Source: Bradyrhizobium sp. CB1650
GTDB taxonomy: Bacteria; Pseudomonadota; Alphaproteobacteria; Rhizobiales; Xanthobacteraceae
Length of the DNA: 64,000 nt
Assembly: GCF_029761915.1 (NCBI RefSeq)
Contig: NZ_CP121695.1
Coordinates: 8,523,501-8,587,500 of the forward strand
Reading direction: 5' to 3'
A model generated the notes under the pieces. It was not told where the DNA came from and ran no database searches. It worked only from the letters and a program-made list of their open reading frames with translations. Positions 47,696 to 57,308 of the stretch are shown here, in pieces (positions within the stretch are counted from its first letter, which is position 1; each line of letters opens with the position of its first letter). A program made the translations under genes and the position numbers.

Positions 47696-48855
47696 GATTG
47701 CGATGCCTGCCTGGAGGGGCGGTAGTCGTTGCCGACGATCTCGCCGAACGGACCGTTGTTGGGATGCAGCCGCGTCACGTTGCCGCCGCGCTCGAGCGAA
47801 AGCAGCGGGAAGACCAGCTCGGCGAAGCGGTAGGCCTCTTCCAGATGCGGGTAGCCCGACATGATGAAGGTATCGATGCCGATGCCTTGATACTCCTTGA
47901 TGCGCGCCGCGACCGTCTGGGCGTCACCGACCAGGGCTGTCCCGGCGCCGCCGCGCACCAGGCCGACACCGGCCCACAGGTTCGGGCTGATCTCGAGCTT
48001 GTCACGTTTGCCGCCGTGGAGCTGCGCCATGCGCTGCTGGCCGACGGAATCCATGCGCGCAAAGTTCTTCTGCGCGGTCGCGATGGTCTCGTCGCTGACG
48101 TGCTTGATCAGCTCGTTCGCGGCCCGCCAGGCCTCTTCGTTGGTCTCGCGGACGATGACGTGCAGGCGGATGCCGAAGGAGAGCTTTTGGCCGCGGGCGC
48201 TGGCGACCGCCCTCACCTTCGCGATCTTCTCGGCGACTAAAGCCGGCGGCTCGCCCCAGGTGAGATATTTGTCGACGGTGTCGACGGCGACGTCGATGCC
48301 GGCATCCGACGAACCGCCGAAATAGAGCGGCGGCCGCGGCGACTGGACGGGATGGAACAGCAGGCGCCCATCCTCGATGCGGATGTGCTTGCCTTCGACA
48401 TTCACCGTCCTGCCGGCGAGCAGGTCGCTATAGACGTTCAGGAACTCGCGGGTGACCTCGTAGCGCTCGTCATGGGGCAGGAAGATGCCGTCGCCCCTGT
48501 TCTCGACGGGATCGCCGCCGGTGACGACGTTGATCAGGAGCCGACCATTGGTGATGCGGTCAAGCGTCGCCGTCATGCGCGCCGCGACGCTAGGCGATTG
48601 CAAGCCGGGGCGCACCGCCACGAGATAGCGCAGTCGTTCGGTGAACGGCGCGACGCTGGAGGCGACGATCCAGGAATCCTCGCAGCTCCGGCCGGTCGGC
48701 AGCAGCACGCCGAAATAGCCGAGCTGATCGGCAGCCTGCGCGATCTGGCGCAGATAGTTGAAGCTGACCTCGCGTCCGCCGGTCGCCGTGCCGAGATAGC
48801 GGCCGTCGCCGTGCGTCGGCAGGAACCAGAGGATGTTGGCTTTGGATTGGCTCAT
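47692..48855 (-). CDS. ssuD: FMNH2-dependent alkanesulfonate monooxygenase SsuD
   Basis: SsuD splits sulfite from alkanesulfonates using FMNH2 and O2, so the sulfur can be used. The 387-aa protein is a luciferase-fold enzyme with [20 protein letters not shown] at the N-terminus, [60 protein letters not shown] and [20 protein letters not shown]. The GRSCEDSW and GGDPVENR motifs are those of SsuD. It is encoded between a short sORF and ssuC. Length is normal. Confidence 0.93.
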   Translation of the reverse strand: MSQSKANILWFLPTHGDGRYLGTATGGREVSFNYLRQIAQAADQLGYFGVLLPTGRSCEDSWIVASSVAPFTERLRYLVAVRPGLQSPSVAARMTATLDRITNGRLLINVVTGGDPVENRGDGIFLPHDERYEVTREFLNVYSDLLAGRTVNVEGKHIRIEDGRLLFHPVQSPRPPLYFGGSSDAGIDVAVDTVDKYLTWGEPPALVAEKIAKVRAVASARGQKLSFGIRLHVIVRETNEEAWRAANELIKHVSDETIATAQKNFARMDSVGQQRMAQLHGGKRDKLEISPNLWAGVGLVRGGAGTALVGDAQTVAARIKEYQGIGIDTFIMSGYPHLEEAYRFAELVFPLLSLERGGNVTRLHPNNGPFGEIVGNDYRPSRQASQS

Positions 48856-48871
48856 TCTTGTGCCCCGATGA

Positions 48872-48958
48872 CTAGCCGTAGGACGTGCCGACCGCGGCGG
48901 CGACGATGCCGATCGACAGGACGATGGCTGCGATCAGACGTTGGATGATACGCCTCAT
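48872..48958 (-). CDS. sORF, 28-aa hydrophobic peptide within the ssu operon
   Basis: The frame [28 protein letters not shown] lies between ssuA and ssuD on the same strand. It has a basic start, one hydrophobic helix and an immediate stop, like a membrane microprotein or a leader. The start is close behind ssuA (38 bp) and its stop is 16 bp before the ssuD ATG, so the spacing looks organised. AAGGGTCTGAAC precedes the ATG (AGGG site). Too short to be sure, but position and composition argue for a real gene. Confidence 0.5.
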   Translation of the reverse strand: MRRIIQRLIAAIVLSIGIVAAAVGTSYG

Positions 48959-48996
48959 GTTCAGACCCTTATGAATGGGAAGACTGGTCGGCACGA

Positions 48997-49947
48997 TCAG
49001 GTTGCCGTGCTGCGCCAGACGATGTCATGGATCGCGATCGGCTTCGGGATCAGGCCGAGCTTGTAGAAGCGGTCGGCGACACCCTGCTGGGTCGCGACGA
49101 TGTCGTCGGTGACCGGGCCGACCACGAAGGCCGAGCGGTTGGCCGCGATGGTCTGGATGTCCAGGGGAATGCCGGTCACCGCGGCCAGCGATTTGGCGAC
49201 CTCGTCGCGGTGCTGTTCGGCCCATTTCGCGGTCGCGGTCGTCACGTCGACGATTTGTTGCAGGATCGCCCCGTGCTTCTTCGCGAAATCGCGGTTGGCG
49301 ATGTAGAAGGAGTTGGTCTTGGTGACCTCGCGCGCATTGATCAGGATGCGGCCGTTCTGCTTGGTCTCGCCGATCGCGAAGTAAGGATCCCAGATCGCCC
49401 AGGCTTCGATGCTGCCGTTGGCAAAGGCCGGGCCGGCGTCCGGCGGCGTGAGATAGACCGGCGTGATGTCGGCATAGGTGAGACCGGCCTTCTCCAGCGT
49501 CTGCACCACGATGTTGTGGGCGCTGGAGCCCTTGGTGAAGCCGATGCGCTTGCCTTTCAGCTCTGCGATCGAGCGGATCGGCGAATACTTCTGCACCAGG
49601 ATGCCCTGGCCGTTGGTGATGGGTTGGCCCGCGGCATAGACGATCGCCGCGCCCGCGGCCTGGGCGAACACCGGCGGGGAATCGCCAACCGCGCCATAGT
49701 CGACGCTGCCGACATTCATCGCCTCCATCATCGGCGGGCCCGAGGAGAACTCGACCCATTTCACGTCGATGCCCTGCGGCGAAAAATGTCTTTCCAATGC
49801 GGCCTGCTGGCGCGTGATGACCAGCACGCCGTTCTTCTGATAGCCGACACGAATTTCCTTCACGGTGCCCTGCGCCTTCGCACGCGAGGCAAACGCAGCA
49901 AGAGCTGCCGTTCCAACCGATAGCTTGAGAAAGTCCCGACGCTGCAT
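48997..49947 (-). CDS. ssuA: aliphatic sulfonate-binding protein SsuA
   Basis: The 316-aa periplasmic protein starts MQRRDFLKLSVGTAALAAFA with a twin-arginine signal (RRDFLK). The mature part has EIRVGYQKNGVLVITRQQAA, EFSSGPPMMEAMNVGSVDYG and FTKGSSAHNIVVQTLEKAGL, typical of SsuA. It captures sulfonates for SsuBC. First gene of the operon; the region before it, up to 50333, should hold the promoter. The Tat signal, unusual for many ABC binding proteins, is shared by rhizobial relatives. Confidence 0.9.
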   Translation of the reverse strand: MQRRDFLKLSVGTAALAAFASRAKAQGTVKEIRVGYQKNGVLVITRQQAALERHFSPQGIDVKWVEFSSGPPMMEAMNVGSVDYGAVGDSPPVFAQAAGAAIVYAAGQPITNGQGILVQKYSPIRSIAELKGKRIGFTKGSSAHNIVVQTLEKAGLTYADITPVYLTPPDAGPAFANGSIEAWAIWDPYFAIGETKQNGRILINAREVTKTNSFYIANRDFAKKHGAILQQIVDVTTATAKWAEQHRDEVAKSLAAVTGIPLDIQTIAANRSAFVVGPVTDDIVATQQGVADRFYKLGLIPKPIAIHDIVWRSTAT

Positions 49948-50333
49948 TCAACACTCCCGGCCGCATTCGGCCGTCATTCATTCGCGTTCGGGAATGATGG
50001 TGCGGCTCATCGGAGGTGTCGAGACGCTCGGGAAAATAGCGATGCGCGCACTGCGCGCGTGGCAACGCGCATGTTTAATCTTTCGATCGCTCGCGATGAT
50101 GCAGAGAGATTTTTCCGCACGCGAATGTGAGCGTCGCACGGATTTGCGTCCGTCGCTCGGACGACCGGAACAAAAATGTCGAAAACAACCCCATGCACAG
50201 TAGCCGACGCAAGTCGGATCAATGGCTTACGCGGCGGGGCAAAGCGTTTGACCCGTCGGGCAAAACAGGAGCATGATGCCATCATCGCGGATGGGAGCCG
50301 TCGTGGCGCGAAGCTCCTTCCGACGCTTCCGCC
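49948..50333. other. ssu operon upstream region
   Basis: About 385 bases between ssuA and a dispersed repeat. No gene is supported; a short plus-strand frame is not protein-like. The ssu promoter should lie here; I see no clear CysB-like or sigma-70 boxes that I would defend. Confidence 0.4.
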
Positions 50334-50448
50334 GTCATTCCCCGCGAAGGGGAATCCAGTATCCTAGAGACGCCAACGTTCCACGCGACCGCGCGGCGTA
50401 CTGGGTCGGCCGCCCCAGTGCGCAACTGCGCACAAGGCGGGCGATGAC
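50334..50448. repeat. dispersed repeat element GTCATTCCCCGCGAAGG
   Basis: Begins GTCATTCCCCGCGAAGGGGA with an internal TCCAGTATCCTAGAGACGCC and ends GGCGGGCGATGAC. This opening and ending, with the central GCGGCGTACTGGGTCG, are those of a dispersed element known from Bradyrhizobium and Rhodopseudomonas. It separates ssuA from the P450 gene. Confidence 0.55.
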
Positions 50449-50462
50449 ATCGATTGGCGAAA

Positions 50463-51632
50463 CTAGTGCAGCCACCTCACCGGCAGATTGAGCAACCCAC
50501 GGAAGGCCCAGCCGCCGATCCGCACCGGCTCGTCGTCGGCGATCTCGATACTTCCGGCGCGTGCGAACACAGTCGGGAGCGCGACATCGGCAATCATGGC
50601 GCGCGAGGCCCAGGCGCCGGCGCAGAAATGCGGGCCGGCGCCGAAGGCAACGCTCTTGGCGACGTCGCGCCGCACGTCGAACTGGTCGGCGCGCTCGAAA
50701 TGCTTCTCGTCGCGGTTGGCCGAGCCGAACATCAGGAATACCCGCTCATCGAGCTCGAACGACACGTCCCGAATGGTCCACGGTTTTGCGATCCGCCGCG
50801 GCGACATGCCGATCGGCGAGATCCAGCGGGCATATTCCTCGAAGGCCTGCAGCCAGGACACCTCGCCGCGCCGGACGAGATCAAGCTGCTCGGGATGGGT
50901 CAGCAGTGCCCACACCGTGCCGGCGATCGCCTTGCGCGGCTCGTTCTGGCCGCCCGAGATCGCGAGCTTTACATTGGCGCGCACGCTCTCCATCGGCATG
51001 CCGGAGGCGAGGAGGACACCGAGCAGGCTCTGGTCGGGATGTTTGCGCATCACCGGCAGCATGTCGTCGATCGCGGCATCGATGCCGACGGTCGCCGCAT
51101 GGCAGCTCGCCTCGACGGCGGGATCGCCGGCGTAGTTGGCAATGCCCTCGATCATCCCCTGCGACCAGGAATCCATCTCGGCGAAGCCGATATTGGTGAG
51201 GCCGGTGATCGACTTCAGGCATTCGCCGGAGAATGGCAGCGCGAAGTCACGCATGAAGTCGATCCGCGCGCCCGGCTCGATCGCATCGATGATGCGGTCG
51301 GCGTGGGCCTGGAACTGCGTGGTCCAGTGCGCCTTCACCGTCCTCGGCGAGACCGCGGGGAAGAACGCGCGCCGCTCGACCTGGTGCGCCTCGCCGTCCT
51401 TGCGCATCATGTTGTGGCCCATCAGCCTGTTCATCAGCCCCTGGGGCTGGTGCGAGGAGAACACGTCGATCTGCTTCTCGGAAATCGAGATGTCGTCGCG
51501 GCTCGCCAGAAGCGTCGAGCCGAGCTGCGGCACGAAGGCGATCGGCGTCTCTTGTCGCATCTTGGCGAGCATCGGATAGGGATCGGCCCAGAACGAGGCC
51601 GGGTCGATGTCGATGCGCGGCGCGGTGCTCAA
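50463..51632 (-). CDS. cytochrome P450 (389 aa)
   Basis: The soluble bacterial P450 has the K-helix ExxR as E266-Y-A-R269, the heme-binding loop FGAGPHFCAGA with C337, and an I-helix reading AISGGQNEPR at 225-233. The I-helix normally has an acid/threonine pair (AGxDT); here Gly-Gly-Gln-Asn-Glu stands in, so oxygen activation may differ. The substrate is not known. It is on the same strand and 87 bp from the LuxR-type regulator gene. There is no ferredoxin gene nearby, so electron partners are elsewhere. Confidence 0.9.
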   Translation of the reverse strand: MSTAPRIDIDPASFWADPYPMLAKMRQETPIAFVPQLGSTLLASRDDISISEKQIDVFSSHQPQGLMNRLMGHNMMRKDGEAHQVERRAFFPAVSPRTVKAHWTTQFQAHADRIIDAIEPGARIDFMRDFALPFSGECLKSITGLTNIGFAEMDSWSQGMIEGIANYAGDPAVEASCHAATVGIDAAIDDMLPVMRKHPDQSLLGVLLASGMPMESVRANVKLAISGGQNEPRKAIAGTVWALLTHPEQLDLVRRGEVSWLQAFEEYARWISPIGMSPRRIAKPWTIRDVSFELDERVFLMFGSANRDEKHFERADQFDVRRDVAKSVAFGAGPHFCAGAWASRAMIADVALPTVFARAGSIEIADDEPVRIGGWAFRGLLNLPVRWLH

Positions 51633-51719
51633 ACCTTGCTCCTTGTGGATCTGTTTCCCCGATGCGAAAGACTAGCGCCGGCCGGGGCAAATGTCTGTCC
51701 CCAGAGATTGGGACAGGCC

Positions 51720-52508
51720 TCAGTTCAGGCTGCGTGAGCCGGAAAGCAGGCGCAGCACGATCGAGAACAATTCGTTCTGCGAGGAGATGCCGAGCCGCTC
51801 ATAGGCGCGCTTGCGATAGGTCAGGGTCGAGTGCAGGCTGATGCCGAGCGATTGCGAGATCGCCTCGGAGCTGAAGCCGAGCAGGATGCGGCGGCAGACC
51901 TCCCGCTCCCGCGGCGTGAGCGTGGCGAGCGGCGCGCGCGTCGCGAACAGTGCGGCGAGAGTCTGGTCCGGCGCTGCTGTCGTGGCTTGCTGGAAGTGGC
52001 GGGCCACGCTGGCGCCGATCGCCGGAGCGATGGTTTGAAGCCGCGCGAGTTGGGCGTCGCTGAAGCGGCCTTGCGCGACGATACGGTAGAAATTGACGTA
52101 GAAACAGGTGTCGTCGACCCAGATCGCGGTCGCGCATTTGTCGACGATGCCGGAATCGGCAAAGAAGATTTTCCGATAACGTGCGCCGTACATGCGCGGC
52201 GCAAACGACGGCAGCACGATCGGCGCACTGCCCTCGCCCTCGAACAGCGCATCGCGATTGGGATCGGATTCGTGAAACTGCCCGGCATACGCGGCGCCGA
52301 GATCGCCGCCGATCGGGATGTTGCCGGCATCGAGCAGGCAGCTCGCTTCACCTGCGCGCGTCAACGCGAACACCATGCAGTGGCCGACGCCGGCCTGGCG
52401 ACGCAGCGTGTCGATGAGGATGTTCGGGAAATCGGGGCGGCCGATGGCGAGCACCGCGGGCGTGATGTCGCCAAGCGCCGGATTCGAGGCGATCCCGTGG
52501 GGCCGCAT
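51720..52508 (-). CDS. LuxR-family transcriptional regulator (262 aa)
   Basis: The C-terminal 65 residues form a LuxR/GerE helix-turn-helix: LTPREREVCRRILLGFSSEA, ISQSLGISLHSTLTYRKRAY, ERLGISSQNELF. The N-terminal part (1-185) has no receiver Asp or AHL-binding motif and does not match a family I can name. It contains FAPRMYGARYRKIFFADSGI and CATAIWVDDTCFYVNFYRIV. It lies between P450 and a luciferase-like monooxygenase, both on the same strand, so it may control one of them. Confidence 0.85.
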   Translation of the reverse strand: MRPHGIASNPALGDITPAVLAIGRPDFPNILIDTLRRQAGVGHCMVFALTRAGEASCLLDAGNIPIGGDLGAAYAGQFHESDPNRDALFEGEGSAPIVLPSFAPRMYGARYRKIFFADSGIVDKCATAIWVDDTCFYVNFYRIVAQGRFSDAQLARLQTIAPAIGASVARHFQQATTAAPDQTLAALFATRAPLATLTPREREVCRRILLGFSSEAISQSLGISLHSTLTYRKRAYERLGISSQNELFSIVLRLLSGSRSLN

Positions 52509-52620
52509 TGATTTCCTCCGTCACAAAGTTTCTTTTGGCGGAAGATATCAGCAAGGGCCGCGTGCCGGAAGGCGCCGCTCCCCATGCCGCAGGGCGATCG
52601 CATATGCGAATGCAGGAGGT

Positions 52621-52707
52621 CGTCATGCCCGGTCTTGTCCCGGGCATCCACGTTCTTTGTACTACAGGGCCAAGGCGTGGATGGCCGGGACAAGCCCGGC
52701 CATGACG
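52621..52707. repeat. long palindromic dispersed repeat (copy 2)
   Basis: CGTCATGCCCGGTCTTGTCC on the left and GGCCGGGACAAGCCCGGCCA then TGACG on the right, with inner CATCCACG / CGTGGATG arms. Same family as 45066-45151. The long stem would form a hairpin in RNA or DNA. It lies between the LuxR gene and the monooxygenase gene. Confidence 0.72.
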
Positions 52708-52789
52708 ATGTGGAAGCTTCAGCGCTCCGAGCGTTAGCGTCATAAGCGCTTGCCGTGCCCCTGCCGCGTACCGGACGATGCCGAGCCCG

Positions 52790-53998
52790 CTACCCCGCCG
52801 CCAGCTTCGCCGGCGCGACGTTGATGGCGAGCTTGCCGTAGCGGTCGGTGAAGGCCTCTGTGTCGATCTCCTCGAGCTTGATCGCGCCGCTCATCACGCC
52901 CTGCTTCCAGGCGGCCTGCTCCGGATCGTTCTGGAACTCCGGCATCACCTCGCGGGCGAACAGCTCCAGCGATTCGCAGATGTGCTCGTGACTGTTCTTG
53001 CCGGCCTGGTTGAGCAGGATCACCTGGTCGATATGCGAGGTCTGGAAACGTTTGAGCTTTTTGCGGATCGTCTCGGGCGAGCCGATCAGGCCGCCGCGCA
53101 GCGCCGCCTCCTGCGCCTCCGGGTTGTCGCGCTTCCACTTGTTGTACTCGTCCCACATGTTGACCGTGCCGGGCGCGGGACGCTGGCGGTTCTGCGAGGC
53201 GCCGTAGAAGCGCAGCGCGAACTGGAAGAAGGTGGCGCCGTCGGCGCGGACACGCGCCTCCTCGTCGGTCTTGGCGCACATGAAGAACGACACTAGCGCC
53301 ATGTTCGGGTTGATCTCGTAGTCGGCGAGCTTGTGCAGTCGCTTGGTCATGGCGTTGTAGTAGGCGTGCACCCAGGCATGCGCGGCATCGGCGCTGACGA
53401 ACTGGAAGCCCAGCGCGCCAAAACCATGGCGGCCGGCGCGCTCGATGGTCGGCAGTTGCGAGCAAGCCATCCACAGCGGCGGATGCGGCTTCTGCACCGG
53501 CTTCGGCACGACGTTGCGCAAGGGGATGTCGAAATACTTGCCGTGATGCTCGCTGCCGCCATCCCTAAACATCGGGAATATCGCGCGCACGGCCTCCTCG
53601 AACACCTCCTTCTTGGTCTCCATGTCGCGGGCGAACGGCTCGAGCTCGGTGATGGATGCGCTCTCGCCCATGCCGAATTCGCAACGGCCGTTCGAGAGCA
53701 GGTCGAGCACCGCGACGCGCTCGGCGACACGCGCGGGATGATTGGTGGTGAGCTGGAGGATGCCGTGACCGAGCCTGATCCTCTGCGTGCGCTGGCTGGC
53801 GGCCGCGAGGAAGGACTCCGGCGAGGGCGAGTGCGAATATTCCTCGAGGAAGTGGTGCTCGACGACCCAGGCGTGGTCGTAGCCAAGGCCGTCGGCGAGT
53901 TCCATCTGCGAGAGGGCATTCTGGTAGAGCCTGAGCTCGTCGCCGGCCACCCAGGGCCGCGGCAGTTGCAGCTCGTAGAAGATGCCGAACTTCATCAC
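52790..53998 (-). CDS. luciferase-like (LLM) flavin-dependent monooxygenase
   Basis: The 402-aa protein begins MMKFGIFYELQLPRPWVAGD and shows the bacterial luciferase fold: YDHAWVVEHHFLEEYSHSPS, RLGHGILQLTTNHPARVAER, LSNGRCEFGMGESASITELE, HPPLWMACSQLPTIERAGRH and FQTSHIDQVILLNQAGKNSH. LLM enzymes use reduced flavin and O2 to oxidise varied substrates. The exact activity is unknown; it is not SsuD. It has no signal peptide. It precedes the LuxR gene on the same strand but is separated from it by the repeat. Confidence 0.87.
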   Translation of the reverse strand: MMKFGIFYELQLPRPWVAGDELRLYQNALSQMELADGLGYDHAWVVEHHFLEEYSHSPSPESFLAAASQRTQRIRLGHGILQLTTNHPARVAERVAVLDLLSNGRCEFGMGESASITELEPFARDMETKKEVFEEAVRAIFPMFRDGGSEHHGKYFDIPLRNVVPKPVQKPHPPLWMACSQLPTIERAGRHGFGALGFQFVSADAAHAWVHAYYNAMTKRLHKLADYEINPNMALVSFFMCAKTDEEARVRADGATFFQFALRFYGASQNRQRPAPGTVNMWDEYNKWKRDNPEAQEAALRGGLIGSPETIRKKLKRFQTSHIDQVILLNQAGKNSHEHICESLELFAREVMPEFQNDPEQAAWKQGVMSGAIKLEEIDTEAFTDRYGKLAINVAPAKLAAG

Positions 53999-54156
53999 GC
54001 CTCTCCCGCATTGTTCTTGTTGCGCTCATCTTAATGAGTGAGGCGGTGCTGTCTATGGAATCGCAATTCCGCCGCACGGGACAACGATCCCTCGCCCGTA
54101 CGTAGCAGCAGACCCGACTTCCGCACCACGCTGCAAGGTGCCTGCAACTCGACCGA

Positions 54157-54170
54157 TTGATCCAAATCAA
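54157..54170 (+). promoter_or_regulatory. FixK/FNR-type box upstream of napE
   Basis: TTGATCCAAATCAA is a perfect match to TTGAT-N4-ATCAA. It lies about 86 bp before the napE ATG. In Bradyrhizobium nap expression under low oxygen depends on FixK2, which uses this kind of box. Confidence 0.85.
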
Positions 54171-54255
54171 CGCGGCAGCGTTTCAGTCGCTTCTAATGTG
54201 CAGCAAGGCAGCGGCCCGGACGCCGTCCCATTCCGAAATTTCAGAGAGACCGAAT

Positions 54256-54438
54256 ATGTCGGCCCCTGACGACACGACTTCGCGCGCGCGCCGCAAGCGC
54301 ATGGAGGTTTTTGCATTCCTGTTCCTGACCGCGGTCGTGATGCCCGTCCTTGCCGTGGGAACGGTCGGCTCCTACGGGCTCGCCGTCTGGATCTACCAGA
54401 TGTTCGCCGGGCCTCCCGGCCCGCCGCCCCCGCATTGA
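54256..54438 (+). CDS. napE: periplasmic nitrate reductase subunit NapE
   Basis: A 60-aa single-pass membrane protein, MSAPDDTTSRARRKRMEVFA with helix FLFLTAVVMPVLAVGTVGSY and a Pro-rich end AGPPGPPPPH. NapE opens the nap operon in many alphaproteobacteria; its role is not settled. The basic loop RARRKR before the helix fits a cytoplasmic N-terminus. napD starts 27 bp later. Confidence 0.9.
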   Translation: MSAPDDTTSRARRKRMEVFAFLFLTAVVMPVLAVGTVGSYGLAVWIYQMFAGPPGPPPPH

Positions 54439-54464
54439 TCCCCGCAAAGCGAAAGACAGGCAGC

Positions 54465-54779
54465 ATGGCCCACACCCCCCTCAACCGCCGCGCATTGATC
54501 ACCGGCCGGGTGCTCACTGCCGAGCGCATCGTGCCGCCGCCGAGCGGCGAGATCGCCAGCATTTTGGTGCAGGCGCGGCCCGAGCGGCTCGTCGCGCTCG
54601 AGGCCGCCATCACCGCGCTTCCGGGCTGCGAGATCCACGGCCGCGACGCGCGCGGCAAGCTCGTCGTCGTGACCGAAGCGCCTGACGCGGGCAGCCTCGG
54701 CACGCTCCTCAACACCATCCAATCGCTGCCGCACGTCTACTCCGCGGCGCTCGTTTTTCACGCCATTGAAACGGCTTGA
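54465..54779 (+). CDS. napD: NapA maturation chaperone NapD
   Basis: The 104-aa chaperone has RRALITGRVLTAERIVPPPS, GEIASILVQARPERLVALEA and AITALPGCEIHGRDARGKLV, then LLNTIQSLPHVYSAALVFH, the NapD fold. NapD binds the Tat signal of NapA in the cytoplasm and holds it until cofactors are inserted. I chose the ATG at 54465. It ends 15 bp before napA. Confidence 0.92.
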   Translation: MAHTPLNRRALITGRVLTAERIVPPPSGEIASILVQARPERLVALEAAITALPGCEIHGRDARGKLVVVTEAPDAGSLGTLLNTIQSLPHVYSAALVFHAIETA

Positions 54780-54794
54780 GCCCGGAGAGCCATC

Positions 54795-57308
54795 ATGACG
54801 TCACCCAAGCTCGACCGCCGCCAGATGCTGAAGCTGGAAGCCGCCGCGATCGCGGCTGCTGCCGCAGGCATGCCGGCGCCGGCGTTCGCCGCCAATCTCG
54901 TCTCCGAGCGCAACGCATCCGAACTGAAATGGGACAAGGCCGCCTGCCGCTTCTGCGGCACCGGCTGCTCGGTGATGGTCGCAACCAAGGACAACCGCGT
55001 CGTCGCCACCCACGGCGACATCAAGGCGGAGGTCAATCGCGGCCTCAACTGCGTCAAGGGCTACTTCCTTTCTAAGATCATGTACGGCCATGACCGCCTG
55101 ACGCAGCCGATGCTGCGCAAGGCAAACGGCAAGTTCGACAAGAACGGCGACTTCATGCCGGTCACGTGGGACGAAGCCTTCGACATCATGGCGGCGAAGT
55201 GGAAGGAGGCGCTGAAAACGCGCGGTCCGAGCGGCGTCGGCATGTTCGGCTCCGGCCAGTGGACGATCTGGGAGGGCTACGCCGCCTCGAAACTCTACAA
55301 GGCCGGCTTCCGCACCAACAATATTGACCCCAATGCGCGTCACTGCATGGCCTCGGCGGTCGCCGGCATGATGCGCACCTTCGGCATCGACGAGCCGGCC
55401 GGCTGCTATGACGACATCGAGGCGACGGATGCCTTCGTGCTGTGGGGCTCCAACATGGCGGAGATGCACCCCATTCTGTGGACGCGCGTGGCCGACCGCC
55501 GGCTCTCCGCGCCGCATGTCCGCGTCGCCGTGCTCTCGACCTTCGAGCACCGCTCGTTCGACCTGGCCGACATCGGCATGGTGTTCGTGCCGCAGACCGA
55601 TCTCTACATCCTCAACGCGATCGCCAACCACATCATCAAGACCGGCCGGGTCAACAAGGATTTCGTCGCCGCGCACACCGTGTTCAGGCGCGGACAAACG
55701 GACATCGGCTATGGCCTCCGGCCCGATCATCCCCTCCAGAAGAAGGCGACCGGCGCAGCGAAAGCCAACGACTCCACCGACATGAGCTATGACGAATTCG
55801 CAAAATTCGTCTCGGACTACACGCTGGAGAAAGCGGCAAAGATGTCCGGCGTGCCGCTCAATCGCCTGGAGGCACTCGCCGAGCTCTACGCCGATCCCAA
55901 GACCAAGGTGGTCTCGTTCTGGACCATGGGCTTCAACCAGCACACCCGCGGCGTCTGGTGCAACAATCTCGTCTACAACATCCATCTGTTGACCGGAAAG
56001 ATCTCCTCGCCCGGCAACAGCCCGTTCTCGCTGACGGGCCAGCCCTCGGCCTGCGGCACCGCGCGCGAAGTCGGCACCTTCTCGCACCGCCTGCCCGCCG
56101 ACATGGTCGTCACCAACAAGGACCATCGCGACAAGGCGGAGCACATCTGGAAGCTGCCCGAGGGCACCATTCCCGACAAGCCCGGCTATCACGCCGTGCT
56201 GCAGAGCCGGATGCTGCGCGACGGTCTGCTGAATGCCTACTGGGTGCAGGTCAACAACAACCTGCAGGCAGGTCCGAACATCAACGAGGAGACCTATCCG
56301 GGCTTCCGCAATCCGGACAACTTCATCGTTGTCTCGGATGCCTATCCGACGGTGACGGCGCTCGCGGCCGACCTCATCCTGCCGACCGCGATGTGGGTGG
56401 AGAAGGAGGGCGCCTACGGCAATGCCGAGCGGCGCACCCAGTTCTGGCATCAGCTCGTCACGGCACCGGGCGAATCCAAATCCGATCTCTGGCAGCTCAT
56501 GGAGTTCTCCAAGCGCTTCAAGATCGAGGAGGTGTGGCCCGAGGAGCTGATCGCCAGGAAGCCGGAATATCGCGGCAAGACTCTGTTCGACGTACTCTAC
56601 AAGAACGGACAGGTCGATAAATTCCCTGTGTCCGACATCGAGGAAGGATATCTCAACGACGAGTCCAGGGCGTTCGGATTCTACGTGCAGAAGGGGCTAT
56701 TCGAGGAATACGCATCCTTCGGGCGCGGCCATGGCCACGACCTCGCGCCATTCGAGAGCTATCACCGCGAGCGCGGCCTGCGCTGGCCGGTGGTGAACGG
56801 CCAGGAAACGCGCTGGCGTTTTCGCGAGGGCAGCGACCCCTACGTCAAGCAGGGCACCGACGTGCAGTTCTACGGTTACCCGGACGGCAAGGCACGCATC
56901 TTCGCGCTTCCTTTCGAGCCGGCGGCGGAATCGCCCGACAATGAATATCCGTACTGGCTCTCGACCGGTCGCGTGCTGGAGCACTGGCATTCCGGCACCA
57001 TGACGCGCCGCGTGCCCGAGCTCTACAAGGCGTTCCCCGAGGCCGTGTGCTTCATGCATCCCGATGACGCGCAAGACATGAAGCTGCGCCGCGGCGACGA
57101 GGTGAAGGTGGTCTCTCGCCGCGGCTTCATTCGCGCGCGCCTCGAGACGCGCGGCCGCGACCGGCCGCCGCGCGGTCTCGTGTTCGTGCCGTGGTTCGAC
57201 GAGTCCAAGCTGATCAACAAGGTGACGCTGGACGCCACCGATCCGATCTCGCTGCAAACCGACTTCAAGAAATGCGCCGTGCGCATCGAGCGGGTGGGCT
57301 TGTCATGA
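54795..57308 (+). CDS. napA: periplasmic nitrate reductase catalytic subunit NapA
   Basis: NapA reduces nitrate to nitrite in the periplasm with a Mo-bis-MGD cofactor. The Tat signal [19 protein letters not shown] lies at about 7-25. The 4Fe-4S cluster is bound by C51-x2-C54-x3-C58 and C86. The Mo-ligating Cys is C184 in [10 protein letters not shown]. The molybdopterin domain is complete through [20 protein letters not shown] near the end. The length of 837 residues is normal. The stop overlaps the napB start (ATGA). NapA receives electrons from NapB. Confidence 0.97.
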   Translation: MTSPKLDRRQMLKLEAAAIAAAAAGMPAPAFAANLVSERNASELKWDKAACRFCGTGCSVMVATKDNRVVATHGDIKAEVNRGLNCVKGYFLSKIMYGHDRLTQPMLRKANGKFDKNGDFMPVTWDEAFDIMAAKWKEALKTRGPSGVGMFGSGQWTIWEGYAASKLYKAGFRTNNIDPNARHCMASAVAGMMRTFGIDEPAGCYDDIEATDAFVLWGSNMAEMHPILWTRVADRRLSAPHVRVAVLSTFEHRSFDLADIGMVFVPQTDLYILNAIANHIIKTGRVNKDFVAAHTVFRRGQTDIGYGLRPDHPLQKKATGAAKANDSTDMSYDEFAKFVSDYTLEKAAKMSGVPLNRLEALAELYADPKTKVVSFWTMGFNQHTRGVWCNNLVYNIHLLTGKISSPGNSPFSLTGQPSACGTAREVGTFSHRLPADMVVTNKDHRDKAEHIWKLPEGTIPDKPGYHAVLQSRMLRDGLLNAYWVQVNNNLQAGPNINEETYPGFRNPDNFIVVSDAYPTVTALAADLILPTAMWVEKEGAYGNAERRTQFWHQLVTAPGESKSDLWQLMEFSKRFKIEEVWPEELIARKPEYRGKTLFDVLYKNGQVDKFPVSDIEEGYLNDESRAFGFYVQKGLFEEYASFGRGHGHDLAPFESYHRERGLRWPVVNGQETRWRFREGSDPYVKQGTDVQFYGYPDGKARIFALPFEPAAESPDNEYPYWLSTGRVLEHWHSGTMTRRVPELYKAFPEAVCFMHPDDAQDMKLRRGDEVKVVSRRGFIRARLETRGRDRPPRGLVFVPWFDESKLINKVTLDATDPISLQTDFKKCAVRIERVGLS

